A stretch of 64,000 bases of DNA from Anagrus nilaparvatae (taxonomy: Eukaryota > Arthropoda > Insecta > Hymenoptera > Mymaridae). The stretch is from NCBI GenBank assembly GCA_022575985.1, contig JAKSXM010000272.1:25044501-25108500 (forward strand), given 5' to 3'. The translations under genes and the position numbers were made by a program. Every line of letters starts with the position of its first letter. Position 1 is the first letter of the stretch. Shown in pieces: positions 48,711 to 60,437 of this stretch. The notes beneath the pieces are model-generated. The model saw only the letters and a list, made by a program, of their open reading frames with translations, ran no database searches and was not told where the DNA came from.

Positions 48711-48800
48711 GATCTCTCAAGATCTCTTTAGATCTCCAGAGATCAAAATGGATCTGTAGAGATCTCTTTTGATCTCTGGAGATCTAAAGAGATCTATCGA
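48711..48800. repeat. GATC decamer array forming a perfect hairpin
   Basis: Nine successive 10-bp units all begin with GATC (48711, 48721, and so on to 48791), most as GATCTCTNNN or GATCTNNAGA. Within it, 48721-48748 (GATCTCTTTAGATCTCCAGA continuing to CAAAA) is the exact reverse complement of 48767-48794, a 28-bp stem with an 18-nt loop. It contains several AGATCT and GAGATC words. Function unknown. The unit length equals about one turn of B-DNA. Confidence 0.85.
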
Positions 48801-48819
48801 AAATTCGTCGGGTTGTTTA

Positions 48820-49770
48820 TTGTAATTTTTTGGATCTGATACTTAATTTTTTCAAATTTTTTTTTGTCAAAATTAAAAAAAAGAAAAATAAAAAAAACTG
48901 CAATATTTTTTTTTTTTTTTGGTGTAATACCTCATTTAATTCTATGAAAGTACTAATATCTGAAAATATTGTAACTAGTGATATTTTAAAACCATTATCG
49001 AATTAAGACCTAATTTTTTTTTCCAAACATTTTTTTATCAAAAAATCTCAAACTCCTTTTTTTTTTTTTAATTTGGATGTAATACCTCATTTATTTCCAC
49101 GAAAGTACTTATATTTGAAAGTATGGTTTTTACTCGATATCTCGAATCGGATACTTAATTTTCTGAAAATTTTTTTCCTAAAATTTTTTTCACAAAAAAA
49201 TACAAAAAATACCAATTATTTTTTTCTTTTTGGACGTAGTACCTAATTTATATCCATGGAAGTACTAGTTTTAGAAGTATCGTTTATTGTAATTTTTTGG
49301 ACCTAATACTTAATTTTTTTTTAATTTTTTTGTCAAAATTTTTGTCGCCAAAAAATACAAAAAACGCCAAAATTTTTTTTAATTTTAGGACGTAATACTT
49401 AATTTTTTCCCATGAAAATACGAATATCTAAGAATTATCGTTTTTAAAGGATCTCTCCATCTGATACGTAATTTTTCGAAATTTTTTTTTTCAAAATTTT
49501 TTACATTAAAAACTTAAAAAAATATTATCTTTTTGTTGATGTAGTGCCGATTTTATTTCTCTGAAAGTATTAATACCTGGATTTATGAGTTTTGAAAATT
49601 TTTTGGGTATCAGGGGAAAGTTTATCCACTTTCTTTATTAAATTTAGAATATTTGGCACGATTATTCTAATATTTTAATTTTTTATTAGGTAAAATAAAA
49701 CATTGACAACATTTTGTTATTGCTAATGAGGAACCATAGTGCCAATTACTTGGCAGCGTTTTTTTTCTGT
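48820..49770 (+). repeat. Array of ~155-bp monomers, copy 3
   Basis: Five or so degenerate monomers with GTAATACCTCATTTA-type boxes at about 48924, 49079, 49237, 49390 and 49543. The right end has GCTAATGAGGAACCATAGTG, then CAATTACTTGGCAGCG, matching the right end of copy 2. A segment around 49105-49150 is nearly identical to 33067-33112. No coding capacity. Confidence 0.75.
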
Positions 49771-49885
49771 GCTTTATAAAAGAAAACTGTAAGTGAAACA
49801 AAAATTTTGCTTAAAATAGTATACTAAGAATCGTATTAAAGAAAATTAAAAATGGCTCAGATTATATTTAAATTAGTCAATAAAC

Positions 49886-50166
49886 TACACTGAAAAAATC
49901 CGCTTGTGGCAAGCGGTTTTTCGTTTCCTATAAAGTGATTTTCCCGTTTGCCGCAAGAAGAATTCCGACGACAGCAAATGGAATCCTGCTTATAGCTATC
50001 GGAATTTTTTGCATGTTCAAATGATTGCAAATACTTGAAACGTGAAAAATTTTCTTTACGTTATTTCAAGTTAATTGCATTCATTTAAACAAGAAAGAAA
50101 AATCCACCAGCCTCAAGGGAAAGCAGTGTATTTTCTCAGGCGGCAAGGGTAATTTTTTTCAGTGTA
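49886..50166. mobile_element. MITE with ACACTGAAAAA ends, copy 2
   Basis: TACACTGAAAAAATCCGCTT at the left end and GTAATTTTTTTCAGTGTA at the right end. Inside the left end is a small hairpin CCGCTTGTGGCAAGCGG, and near the right end GGCGGCAAGGG. About 281 bp with no coding capacity. Same end type as the element at 37962-38362. Confidence 0.7.
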
Positions 50167-50214
50167 CGCTGTAAACATTTCTTTTTATAATTATGACCCA
50201 TAGGTTCGTATAAG

Positions 50215-51310
50215 AGATTTTTCTTTGTCAGTATCATCTGGCGATTTACACCAGTCAAATTGCAGTTTAGGGTATTTGCTGACCGTCATGAGCTTTGGTC
50301 TATATGTTTTTTGGGTCACTGGTCACGAGTTCAGAGTCTTTTCCGGGAGAAATACGCGAAACGCCCTTAAATTTGCAGATTTAATTATTTGCAGATTTTT
50401 TATGTATTCAAACTTTAAGTATACAGATTTGGTTTGTATGAGATTTTTGGGTCACTGATCACGAATTTTGGAGTCCTGCATACAAAAAATTGGCGCTTTA
50501 CCCTTAAATATGCAAAATTTACCTCTAAAGAGGTTATTTTTGATATATTTCACGTTTTTGCGAACTTAAAGGTTGAAGTGCCAATTTTAACATGGAACAT
50601 GTTCATTGGATGGGGTATTTGAAAAAGTCCGGCAGGGGGGGAGTGAAAAATTGACGTTTTTAGGGGGGGGGGGGGGGGTTGTGAAATGGACTTAGAATAT
50701 TTTTGATTCAGGGACTTTTGGTGCAGAACCTAGGAGCATACCTAGGGAGCATTGGTGCAGAAGTACCTACGGACCTATGGTGCAGAAGTCCCTAAAGACC
50801 TTTGGTGCAGAAGTACCTAGGGAGTATTGGTGCAGATGTACCTAGGGACCATTGGTGCAGAATTTTTAAGAATTTATTGTAAAAAATAATAAAAAATAAA
50901 TTCATATTATTTAAAAAACTATAATAATTTGAAACTTTGTTCACTTTGATGTCTAAGCAACATGATTTCTATAATAAAAATCAAAATATAAATATTTGTA
51001 TTATGAACACAATAGATACTTTATTATCAATGTTATAAGTGAACATGTTCCATGCTCGTTGGTTGTGTAGTTACACAAACCGGTTATACATTTTTAGTAG
51101 AGAGGACCCTGAAATTCGAGATTAGTGACACCAAAAAACCCACGTGTACCAAATTTGGACACTGAGAGTCCAGATAAGAAAAACTAGAAATAAGACCAGC
51201 AATTCGTGATTAGGGACCCAAAAAACCTATAGTAGACCAAAGCTCATGACGGCCAATAACTAAATATCCCCCCAACCTGCGATTTGAATGGATTAATTGC
51301 CTCTCCCCCT
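50215..51310. mobile_element. Mirrored GGGTCGCTGATCACGA array, 2+2 units
   Basis: The left arm has two units (TTTTTTGGGTCACTGGTCAC at 50309 and TTTTTGGGTCACTGATCACG at 50444). The right arm carries the reverse complement (GATTAGTGACACCAAAAAAC at 51121, GATTAGGGACCCAAAAAACC at 51213). The outermost parts, CCAGTCAAATTGCAGTTTAG and CAACCTGCGATTTGAATGG, also pair. The centre contains a 16-G run (50663-50678), the 25-bp minisatellite at 50711-50865 and AT-rich sequence. A foldback structure without coding capacity. Confidence 0.7.
50711..50870 (+). repeat. 25-bp minisatellite
   Basis: TGGTGCAG occurs at 50719, 50753, 50778, 50803, 50828 and 50853, giving spacings of 34, 25, 25, 25 and 25 bp. The consensus is TGGTGCAGAAGTACCTAGGG plus about five bases. 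The CCTAGG and GTAC parts are palindromic. Noncoding. Confidence 0.9.
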
Positions 51311-52390
51311 CTACACTACAAATACCTATAGGTAATCCTACTGTATATGTAATCCCGTTTTTCTAGGACAATAACTTAATACGTTGGTCTTAAGGATAAT
51401 AATAAAGATGATATTAGAGCTCAATGGTGGTATCTGTCTGGGTGGATTGTTAGGGATTGATTGTTCTGGGGGGGGGGGGGCAATTACCATTGGGTACATA
51501 GCCAATATCCCTTATTAGTTGGCTAGAACGCACATGTGATACATTAAAATTGAGATATATTTTTCTAGCCGTTGATAATAATTTACTATTTTTCTATTTG
51601 AAGATAGTTCCATAGAAAATGTATAGTTACATAAAAAATAAATACCTATATGCTTTCAAAAAATTAAATTAGTGACATTAGTGTAACTCTCTCAAATAAA
51701 ATTATAAAAATAACAATAATAATAATCCATAAATAAATTGTTTAAAAAACATATTTATACTTTACAATAATATAATTTGCATATCCAACATAATATAAAT
51801 TTTATATAAAGCGAAAGTTTATAAATTGTTTATAATATACAAAACGACACGTACAAAAATATATTACATAAAAAAATTATTTTTTGAACGTATTGAATTT
51901 ATAATGAGTTTGATCTTATAAGATGAGTATAAAATTGATATGAACATTACTATGAGGAGGTGGATGTATTAAAAGTTAAAATATATCATCACTTTCACTG
52001 CAGTGATCCATGGATATTAATGTAATCCTTAGAGATCGAAGTCGTTTATTTATTAATATTTTATAAACTAGTTTTGCGGATATGTATTTATTTATATTTT
52101 CACTTAATTAATAGATTTTAGTCAGCTTCATGTCGAGTTTTTAACAATAAATACGTTGTTTACTATTATTATTTTGTCAGATGTTTTGTTTTTTTTAAAA
52201 ATGGGAAATTTGATAAACAATTTTTATTATAACAGAGTTAAAATCGTGCTTAAAAAGAAATAAAACTTTATAAAAAAGAAATTAAAAATTGTGGAAAAAT
52301 TTTTTTTAATTAATAAGTAAACACGTATTTTATTACATTGTATGAAGTAGCATATTAGAATTTCTTTGACTTATTTTACGAGATTTAAAC
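51311..52390. other. Noncoding with a poly-G run
   Basis: A run of 13 G at about 51468-51480 stands out in AT-rich DNA. Otherwise no gene, RNA gene or element was recognised. Confidence 0.45.
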
Positions 52391-52394
52391 TGGT

Positions 52395-52565
52395 GCATGG
52401 TGGTCTACTATAGGTTTTTTGGCTCGCTGGTCACGAATATTGAGGACTTTTTTATGAAAAATTAGACCTTCAACCTTAAATTGGCTAAAACTACCCCTAA
52501 AAAGGGCATTTTCGCTATATTCGCTCTAGCCCTCTGAAATTTGGTATACGGGGGTATCTACCAGA
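52395..52565 (+). repeat. Single monomer of the GGGTCGCTGATCACGA family
   Basis: GGTTTTTTGGCTCGCTGGTC followed by ACGAATATTGAGG, CCTTAAATTGGCTAAAACTA and GGGCATTTTCGCTATATTCG, in the family order. A single diverged unit. Confidence 0.65.
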
Positions 52566-52629
52566 ATACAATAAATTATTTTTTTTTTTTTTTGAAAGAT
52601 TGAAAAATATCATATAAAACCTAAAAAAA

Positions 52630-52760
52630 AAGTTAATAAAATAGTATTTTTACGGCTCGTGTCTAGAAAAGTAAAAAATGACCCAAATCTCCTCGCAAAT
52701 CGCATGTAAATTACCGTCTGAGGCGCAGCCTCTTATGGACAAAGACCTTTTTTTAGTTCA
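52630..52760. repeat. Decayed copy of the 1-360 / 3.1-kb repeat
   Basis: TTTTTACGGCTCGTGTCTAG, AAAATGACCCAAATC, ATCGCATGTAAATTACCGTC, GAGGCGCAGCCTC and TTATGGACAAAGACC follow the same order as 3108-3230. Confidence 0.65.
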
Positions 52761-55258
52761 ACAATTTTTTTTTATGTCTCTAAGCGCTCGCATTTTAAGC
52801 GAATGAAAATAATTTTTTTTATTTTCTTTACGTTTCAAGTCATTTGCAATCTTTTGAACGAAAATAAAAATTCCTGCTTCCATAATCAGAATTTCGAAAA
52901 AAAAAAACAAGAAAAGAAAATTACCTCACCAAAAAATTTGTCGATATTTAACCCTTTAGGCACGTAATTATTACAACAGGCAATTTCATTATAGTTTTAC
53001 ATTAGTTTTTCTTGAAATTAAAAAACTAAAATGTAAATCCAATGCTTTATTGGAGCTGTATTTGTATTGACTATATATTATTGACTATATTATTGACTCA
53101 AAAATCATCTCAATTAAAACTGTTCATAACCATTTAAACTTTATAAAATTTCAAAAGAATAAAATAACCTATAAAAATTTTAACCAATATTTTTAACAGT
53201 CAGTTCAAAAAGTCAAAATGTAGTAATTTTTACAACAGATTAAAATTTTTAATTAATTGGTTGTTTTTGTTTCGGTCTCAATAAATTAATCATCGAAAAC
53301 TGTACGTAGTACGGTAAATTTCATTAAAAAAAAAAAATATTAATTGAAAATTAATTAAACAGAAATACGTAGAAACTTTAAAATTGTACGAAGGCTACAT
53401 AATAATTAAATTATTTAACAACACGATTTTTGTATAAAATTAAATTTTTATTAATTTAAAAAATATGTTACATTATACGTTTGTTCTTGTTTTATTAATA
53501 AGAAAGTTATTTTTTTAATAATATCAGGTAAGAAAAGATTAATGATAGACTTTTAATAGTTTTCTTTGAGTCAGTCTTAATTAAATTATATATTTTTTCT
53601 TTATCATATGATATATCAAGTTCATTTAAAAAAATAACTTGATTTAATTAGGTGATTTCAATGCTAACGTTTTTTTTTCATATTTTTGCTACAGTTATAT
53701 TTTTTACAGGATTTATTTATTTGAGTTAATGACGTAATATTTTATTTCTGTTGGATTTTGAATCCCAGGTCCAAATAAATAAAAAATTTTTAACACTGCT
53801 AAATCCTAGTTTTAAGCTCAAAAATATCAAAAAAAAATTTAAATACGCTTACTCAACTGTTGTTATGGCAAGAGGAAGTGAAAAACTTATTAACTAAAAG
53901 GTAAAATTGGAGAATCAAGCGGGGGATAATCGCCCCCTCCTGAAAACTAAAAATGTTAATTTTTAAAAGTTTAATAAAAAATCTCAAATTTTTACTAAAT
54001 TGTTCACCCCCCTGAGAAAGTTTCTGAATCCGCTACTGGGTAAATCAGGTAAAAGGAAATTGATCTCTTTGAAGATGAAAATTTTTTTGTTTACAAAGGA
54101 AATTCGTTTTCAAATGCTTCAATCAAAGTAACTCAGGAATAATACGTCAGTTAAGCAATATTTTATCAAAAAAGGGACCCCATACACTCAGAATTTTCAG
54201 TCCTAGCACATAAAGATCATTTTTATGAATACTAAAATCTATTTATTTAATTTATTATTAAATAGTTTTTTTTGTAGAAAAAGTATTATAGAAATAAATA
54301 ATATTTTCTTACATTTAATATCCATTTTTAGAAATATTGCATAGATTTTGCAAATATACGTTAAATTTATCATATAAAATACATACACATATAAATAAAA
54401 AATAACTGTTATTTATTATAAATTAAACTACGTACCTACTAAATATAAAAAAACATTGTTGCAATTTATTAATTTACAAGGGGAGTGTAAACTGTTTAGG
54501 AAGACGATTTGCTTTTGACTCTCGGGACAGGTTGTGGTAGTTGAAAAAATATCTCCCATATCTTCATTATATAACTAAATGGGTTTCATGGGCCTAGAAA
54601 TTAGAGTCCCTAGCACGGATCTTGCTTTTTCTGGAAGTGTAAGCTTCGTAAACCACATTTTTTATTTTTAAAAGTATAGGAGCTTGAAAAAATTTTTGAG
54701 GCGTATAAAACCCATTCTAGTCAAAAATTACAATTTGGCAGCTATTTAAAAAAAATGGTCATTTGATTTAAAGATTACAACGGTAAGAGAATTACTGATA
54801 AAAAATGTGGTTTATGAGGATTAAGAGCTGATCCTTACACACAAAAAACGAGACCAACTGAAAGGTATTTAGTTGACTTACAATGTAGCAGCGTCATTTA
54901 GGAGATAGCCTAAAACCCCTGCCTTAGGTTTTTAGGTTTTTTTAACTTTCACAACCTTTCCTAAAAGTTAGAAGCAAATCGCTTTCCCAAGCAGTTGACA
55001 CTCTCCTTGTTAGTATTGATAAAAAATTATTTTTTTTGCATAAAAAATCTTAATAATATGTACATAAAAAATTAAATTACTTTTTTATAAAAGTAACTAT
55101 TGAAAAAAATTTAATTAAATTGTTTTTATAAATTTTACAAGATAATTTATATATGTAAAATTTTTGCATTAAAAAAAAGTATAATAACAAATTAGTTAAT
55201 ATGTAAAATTATAATTTTTAATAAATTTGCATTTTAATAAAAATTTTGTTTTTTATAA
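52761..55258. other. AT-rich stretch, no gene seen
   Basis: No reading frame with domain content, no RNA gene, and no repeat with a second copy in the window was recognised. Confidence 0.4.
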
Positions 55259-55502
55259 TTACACGCAAAAAAAAGAATAGTAAAATTAACCTCAACGAAT
55301 TTAGTAAACACAAATTAATAAATATTGGTAAATATAACCAAAAGATTAGTAAATTCTACTAAAAAATTGAGGTTTTAATTTCATAAACAAATTTTATTAG
55401 TAAATTTTACTAAAAATTTACAGTGACATTTAACCACACTAAACTTAGTAAACAAAATCGTTATTTTGGTTATATTTACTAATTTTTTATATGCGTGTAA
55501 AT
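55259..55502. mobile_element. MITE with TACACGCA ends
   Basis: TTACACGCAAAAAAAAGAAT on the left and TATATGCGTGTAA on the right are inverted; AAT flanks both sides and may be a target duplication. Inside, several AAATTTAGTAAA / TTTACTAAA-type words and GTAAATATAACCAAAA / TTTTGGTTATATTTAC pair as inverted repeats. About 240 bp, no coding capacity. Confidence 0.6.
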
Positions 55503-57769
55503 TTATCTTGTGTTATATGGTTGCAGGTAAAAAAAATAAAATTTTATGAATATATTTAATTATGAAATGAGGATCCATAATAAAATCTGTTAGATCACAA
55601 ATTTACAAAAAAAATTGAGAAACCTTATTTTTTTATATTCTCTGAACACTAATTTCGGGGTCCTATAGGGCTTAGAAGAAAATATGGTTCTTGCAATATT
55701 CAACATTCAAAACGTAACCAATCATGACCTATTATATATTTTTTAAATGAAAATTCTCAAAAATTTATTTATTTTTCAAGAAATATCTCAGTTTATCTCT
55801 TTCTTAATATAAATTCTTACAATTCTGAAATTGCTGATATTGAAATTTCGCATTGAAAGTGTGCAAAATCTTGGATTTGCAAAAATCAAATTATTTTAAG
55901 AGCTTCTTCAGAAACTTTTTTTTAAAGTAATTTTTTTATTTATTACTATTTTAAACTTCCTAAATACCCCAGTAATTCCTTTGAAATAAATCTTGACTGG
56001 AATATTTTTCTGTGTTCAATCTCAAGACTTATACAAAATTAGGTTGTTTGTATTGAATTAACAAAAATATTAAGAGACAACTCTGTCACAAAGAAAAAGT
56101 AAATGGAACAAAACATTTTCATTTTCGCAGTACTCCATAAGAGAGATTAGAAAAAATTTTTAAATTTATTACGAAAAAAAAAATATTAGTGCCATTGGAA
56201 GTAACTCTTCAAAAAAAATTATAACCATAGCTAAAATTTAAAAACTAATCATAGTTATAACTGCGATAATTTAACCGAAATCTGCTAGGATAATATAAAA
56301 CAATATAAATGATATTATAAATAAAACTGACAATTATAATAATTAAATATGTATTATTCACATAAAGTGTGTTAGAAATAGCATGTAAAAATTATACAAC
56401 ATTACGTATTATATATCTTTTTAAATACATTTCGTTTGCAAGAAAGTAAAGCGACATCTAGATTTTAAATATGAACTAATTAACAATATTGGAAATTAGT
56501 ATTTACCAAGGTATTTCCACGGGAAATAATAGAATAGTTACGTTATTATTTCACTTACTCATGTGTGTGTGAAGTGTTACGTATATTTTTTGAACGAACT
56601 AATGCGCCTAGAAATATACAAGGCTATGTTATCACCTTTATTTTTATGACTAATGCTCTTACCAAGATAGCCAATATATTAGTTGATTAATTTTAAAACT
56701 GCTGCCTAGATTCTAATTTTTGACAAAATGGGTTTTATAGGTCTCAAAATTTTTGTATAAGCTTCGCAAGTTTCTATAGATACTTTTTACTCGCTTCTTT
56801 TACTGTTAATCAATTACAAAGAGTTTAATTTTGATAAGTTTCTTAAAAAATCCAAATTTTAGGTCCAAAATGATACATTTCAATCGCAGCTAATCACATC
56901 TGGAAACCCTTATATACATTTGATCGAAAATGATTTAGCATTAAGTTAAATTGAATTGTAGGATTAGATTTATAATAAACACATGAACACGTTTCTGTAC
57001 TACATTGTATATATGCGAAATTAAATCACGAAATTTGCATAATATAGTTAACTTTCATGGTGGTATAGGAACAATTTTTCATAAATTCAATTAAATTTTA
57101 TTATCCATATAAATATTATATTATACGGATCTTTCTTTTATTTAAAAAAAAATAATCATTTTTAATTAAAGGAGTGGCTATATTTAATATAATAAATTAA
57201 TTACTGTAACATAGTTAATGTCAGGTACATAATCTATTCTAATTATTCATAAATGTTCTGATTTATTAATTTTTTAATAATTTCTTATTTGAAATAATAT
57301 TAATAATTGTTATTGTGTCGTCATTTTCAACTTTTGTAGATTTTTTTACTGTTGATTGAAAAACGTTAGGCTTATAAAAACTGAAAAAAAAAACGGTTCT
57401 TTAAAATAAATGAGGTTTGCTTGTGTCTTCTCAATGACAAGTTGCTCTGCTTGTAAGTTGCTTGAATGGCTTAAATTTTCAAATGCTTGACTGATATTTT
57501 AAATAATTTACTTCTAGAAATTTTTTTCTTTAAATTTAATACACCCTGTTAAAAGTAACTTTTATAAAACAGTTAATTTGGGAAAAATTAGACAATTTTT
57601 GATAAACATATAATTTTGTCAATAAAAATTCGTAAGGTTAAGGAAAATATTTTTTTAGGTACAGTCTAAAAGTTTGCCTTACAGCATAAAATTATTAAAA
57701 TCACATTTGTATCAAATAGTATATTAAGTATCAAGGGTGTAAAAGTTTTGGCACTAGCGTGAGAGTCTA
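55503..57769. other. AT-rich stretch, no gene seen
   Basis: No gene, RNA gene or recognisable element. Only short AT-driven frames. Confidence 0.4.
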
Positions 57770-58990
57770 ATACTACAGTCAAATCGCGGTTTAGGGTGTA
57801 TTTTCACTGGCCAACATGAGATTTGCTGTACTTAATGTTTTTTGGGTCGCTGATCACGAAAATCGGGGTTCTTTCCGGGATATATTTTCGGAACACCCTT
57901 AAATTTGCAAAAACTACCCCCAAAAAGGGTTTTTTTTATATATTAGCTAACTGAGTTTTTAGATTTAGCCAAGAATTGGTTTCAGGTGGTTTTTTGGGTC
58001 GCTGAACAAGAATTTGAGGTAGTTTTTTGTGAATAATTAATATTTCACCCTTAAATTAGCAAAAATTACTCCTACGAGGGGTTGTTTTTGCTATTTTCGC
58101 ACTTTGAGCGACCAGATTAGGTCCTAACGGGTTTTTTGGGCCCCTGATCAAGAATTTAGGGGAATTTTTTATAAATAATTAAATTTAAATATTTTTTATA
58201 ATATTTCACCCTTAAATAAGCAAAAACAACCCCTAAAAGGAGCGTTTTTGCTATTTTCGTACTTTTAGCGACGAAATTAAGTCCTAACGGGTTTTTCGGG
58301 TCAGTGATCAAGGATTTGGGGGATTTTTGTATTAAAAATTAATTTTACCCTAAAAAAAGCATTTATTTTAACATTTATTTTTCCTGAAAATTCCTAAAAA
58401 ATTTTTTTGCTAATTTAAGGGTGAAATATTGATTACCCACAAAAAATTCCCCCAAATTCTTGATCAGCGACCCAGAAAACCCTTTAGGACTCAATTTGGT
58501 CGCTCAAAGTGCGGAAATAGCAAAAACACTTTGTTTTAGAGGTAATTTTTACTAATTTTAGGTTGAAATATTAATTATTTATAAAAAATTCTCCAAAATT
58601 TTTGATTAGCGACCCAAAAATCCCAAATGGACCTATTCTGGTCGCTCAAAGTGCGAAAATAGCAAAAACACCCCCTTTTAGAGGTAATTTTTGCTAATTT
58701 AAGGGTGAAATATTAATTATTCACAAAAAGCTACCTCAACTTCTGGTTTAGCGACCCAAAAAACCGCCTAAGACTAATTCTTGGCTAAATCTAGAAACCC
58801 AGTTTGCTAAAATATCAAAAAAACCCCTTTTTGGGGGTAGTTGTTGCAAATTTAAGGGTGTTCCGAAAATATCTCCCGGAAATAACCCCGGTTTTCGTAA
58901 TCAGCGACCCACAAAACATATAGTAGAGCAAATCTCATGTTGACCAGTGAAAATACACCCCCCCCCCCCCGCAATTTGACTGGAGTATAA
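57770..58990. mobile_element. Mirrored GGGTCGCTGATCACGA array, 4+4 units
   Basis: The left arm has four direct units with cores at 57844 (GGGTCGCTGATCACGA), 57996, 58138 and 58298. The right arm has the reverse complement (ATCAGCGACCC-type) at about 58461, 58604, 58748 and 58900. Each unit also holds CCCTTAAATT(A/T)GCAAAAA and a GTTTTTGCTATTTTCGCACTT segment. The outer ends are CAGTCAAATCGCGGTTTAGG and, mirrored, GCAATTTGACTGG preceded by 13 C. The turn is near 58370. A ~1.2-kb near-palindrome without coding capacity. Confidence 0.85.
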
Positions 58991-59899
58991 AGTATCTTGC
59001 CCATGGTGCTTAAAATATTTTTTGCCTACCTAGGCGTAGATCGAGTGCAGAAAATTCTTAACGCACGAGTTTTGTGCCCAGGAGGGCAAAAAAGATTTAA
59101 AATAATTTTCTATTTTTAAAATAAAAATTACAAAAAAAAATAGCCTCTTATACGAATATGCACATTCATATAATTATTACTTAATAAAATTATTTCTGCT
59201 TATTAAAAATATAAAAATAAAAAATCTTAAAAACACCAGGTAAATATTAAACGCAATAAATATATTTCATGATAACGATAAAAATAAAATAAATTTTATA
59301 GGTACACCATAAGTATAAAATATCTAAATAAAATAAAAATTTTAAATACAAACATTTATTTCGTATGTTTTAATTACTAATAAAATTAAAGATTTGTAAT
59401 TAAAAAAAGTTAATAATATTAAACTATTAATTATATACAAATAAAGTAACAGATTATTAAGCGATGATTTTTACTTTTTTTTTTTTAAATTAAAAAAAGT
59501 TCATGACAATTTTTTTTTTTTTTTATAAATTACATAATAATTTTTATTTTGTAGAACTGCTGTAATGCAATTATAAACGTAATTTTGTGGCCTCTTCATT
59601 TCCTTAAATGCAATATGATGGTTCACTTAGAATTTGAAATATTATTTAACTTTATACTAATTATTTCCTGAAAGATCGTTTAAACTGTTTGTTCATTTTA
59701 TAACTTGTGAATTAAGAAATTTATATATAATTTTAGTATTCAGAAACTAGATGTCAGTAAATATGTGTTTCTTAGCTTTTGGATAATTTTTCATTTTAAT
59801 TATGCAAGCCAAATATGTTTAATTAAAAGTTAAATTTTTAAAAATCAATTTCTTCAGAAATAATTAAAAAAAATCGACCCCCTTTGGTCTAGGGGTTAC
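58991..59899. other. AT-rich stretch, no gene seen
   Basis: No gene or recognisable element. T runs near 59470 and 59510. Confidence 0.4.
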
Positions 59900-60359
59900 C
59901 CTTGGGGCGTAAACTAAACGGACGCCTTCGGTTAGGGCACGAAAAAATTTACCACGCGAAATTTTGGACAGCTCAAATTTATTATTTTTAATTTTGCCCA
60001 CAAATGGCAAAATTTTAAATATTGTCCACAAAAAAAATAAATTTCTATAATAAAAAAAGAAATATTCAGGTGGTTGAAATTAGAAATAAAAATTTTTTAA
60101 TTTATTATTTTTGTGGACAGTATTTAAAATTTTGCCATTATTTTGTGGGCAAAATTAAAAATAATAAATTTGAGGTGTCCAAAATTTTGTGATTTATTTT
60201 TTGCGTGGGCAATTTTCACTAAATATTTTTTTGGTGTGTCCTAATTATTTCATTTTTTCATTCGCATGTCTGAAATTCAGTGGTTAAAATTTCGTGTCCA
60301 AAATTTCGCGTGGTCAATTTTCCCGTGCTCTAACCGAAGGCGTCCCTCGTGAGGGACGT

Positions 60360-60437
<78 letters not shown>
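59900..60437. mobile_element. Foldback element with a 75-base T run
   Basis: GGACGCCTTCGGTTAGGGCA near 59920 is mirrored by TGCTCTAACCGAAGGCGTCC near 60327. Inside, ATTTTGCCCACAAA... and TTTGTGGGCAAAAT, and several ACGCGAAATTTTGGAC-type words, also pair. Next to the right arm is a perfect palindrome CGTCCCTCGTGAGGGACG (60341-60358), then an uninterrupted run of about 75 T (60363-60437). The open frames across the run are homopolymer artefacts. No coding capacity. Confidence 0.75.

Noticed and set aside
48711..48800. CRISPR-like array
   Set aside because: Units are 10 bp with no spacers, and the surroundings are an animal genome.
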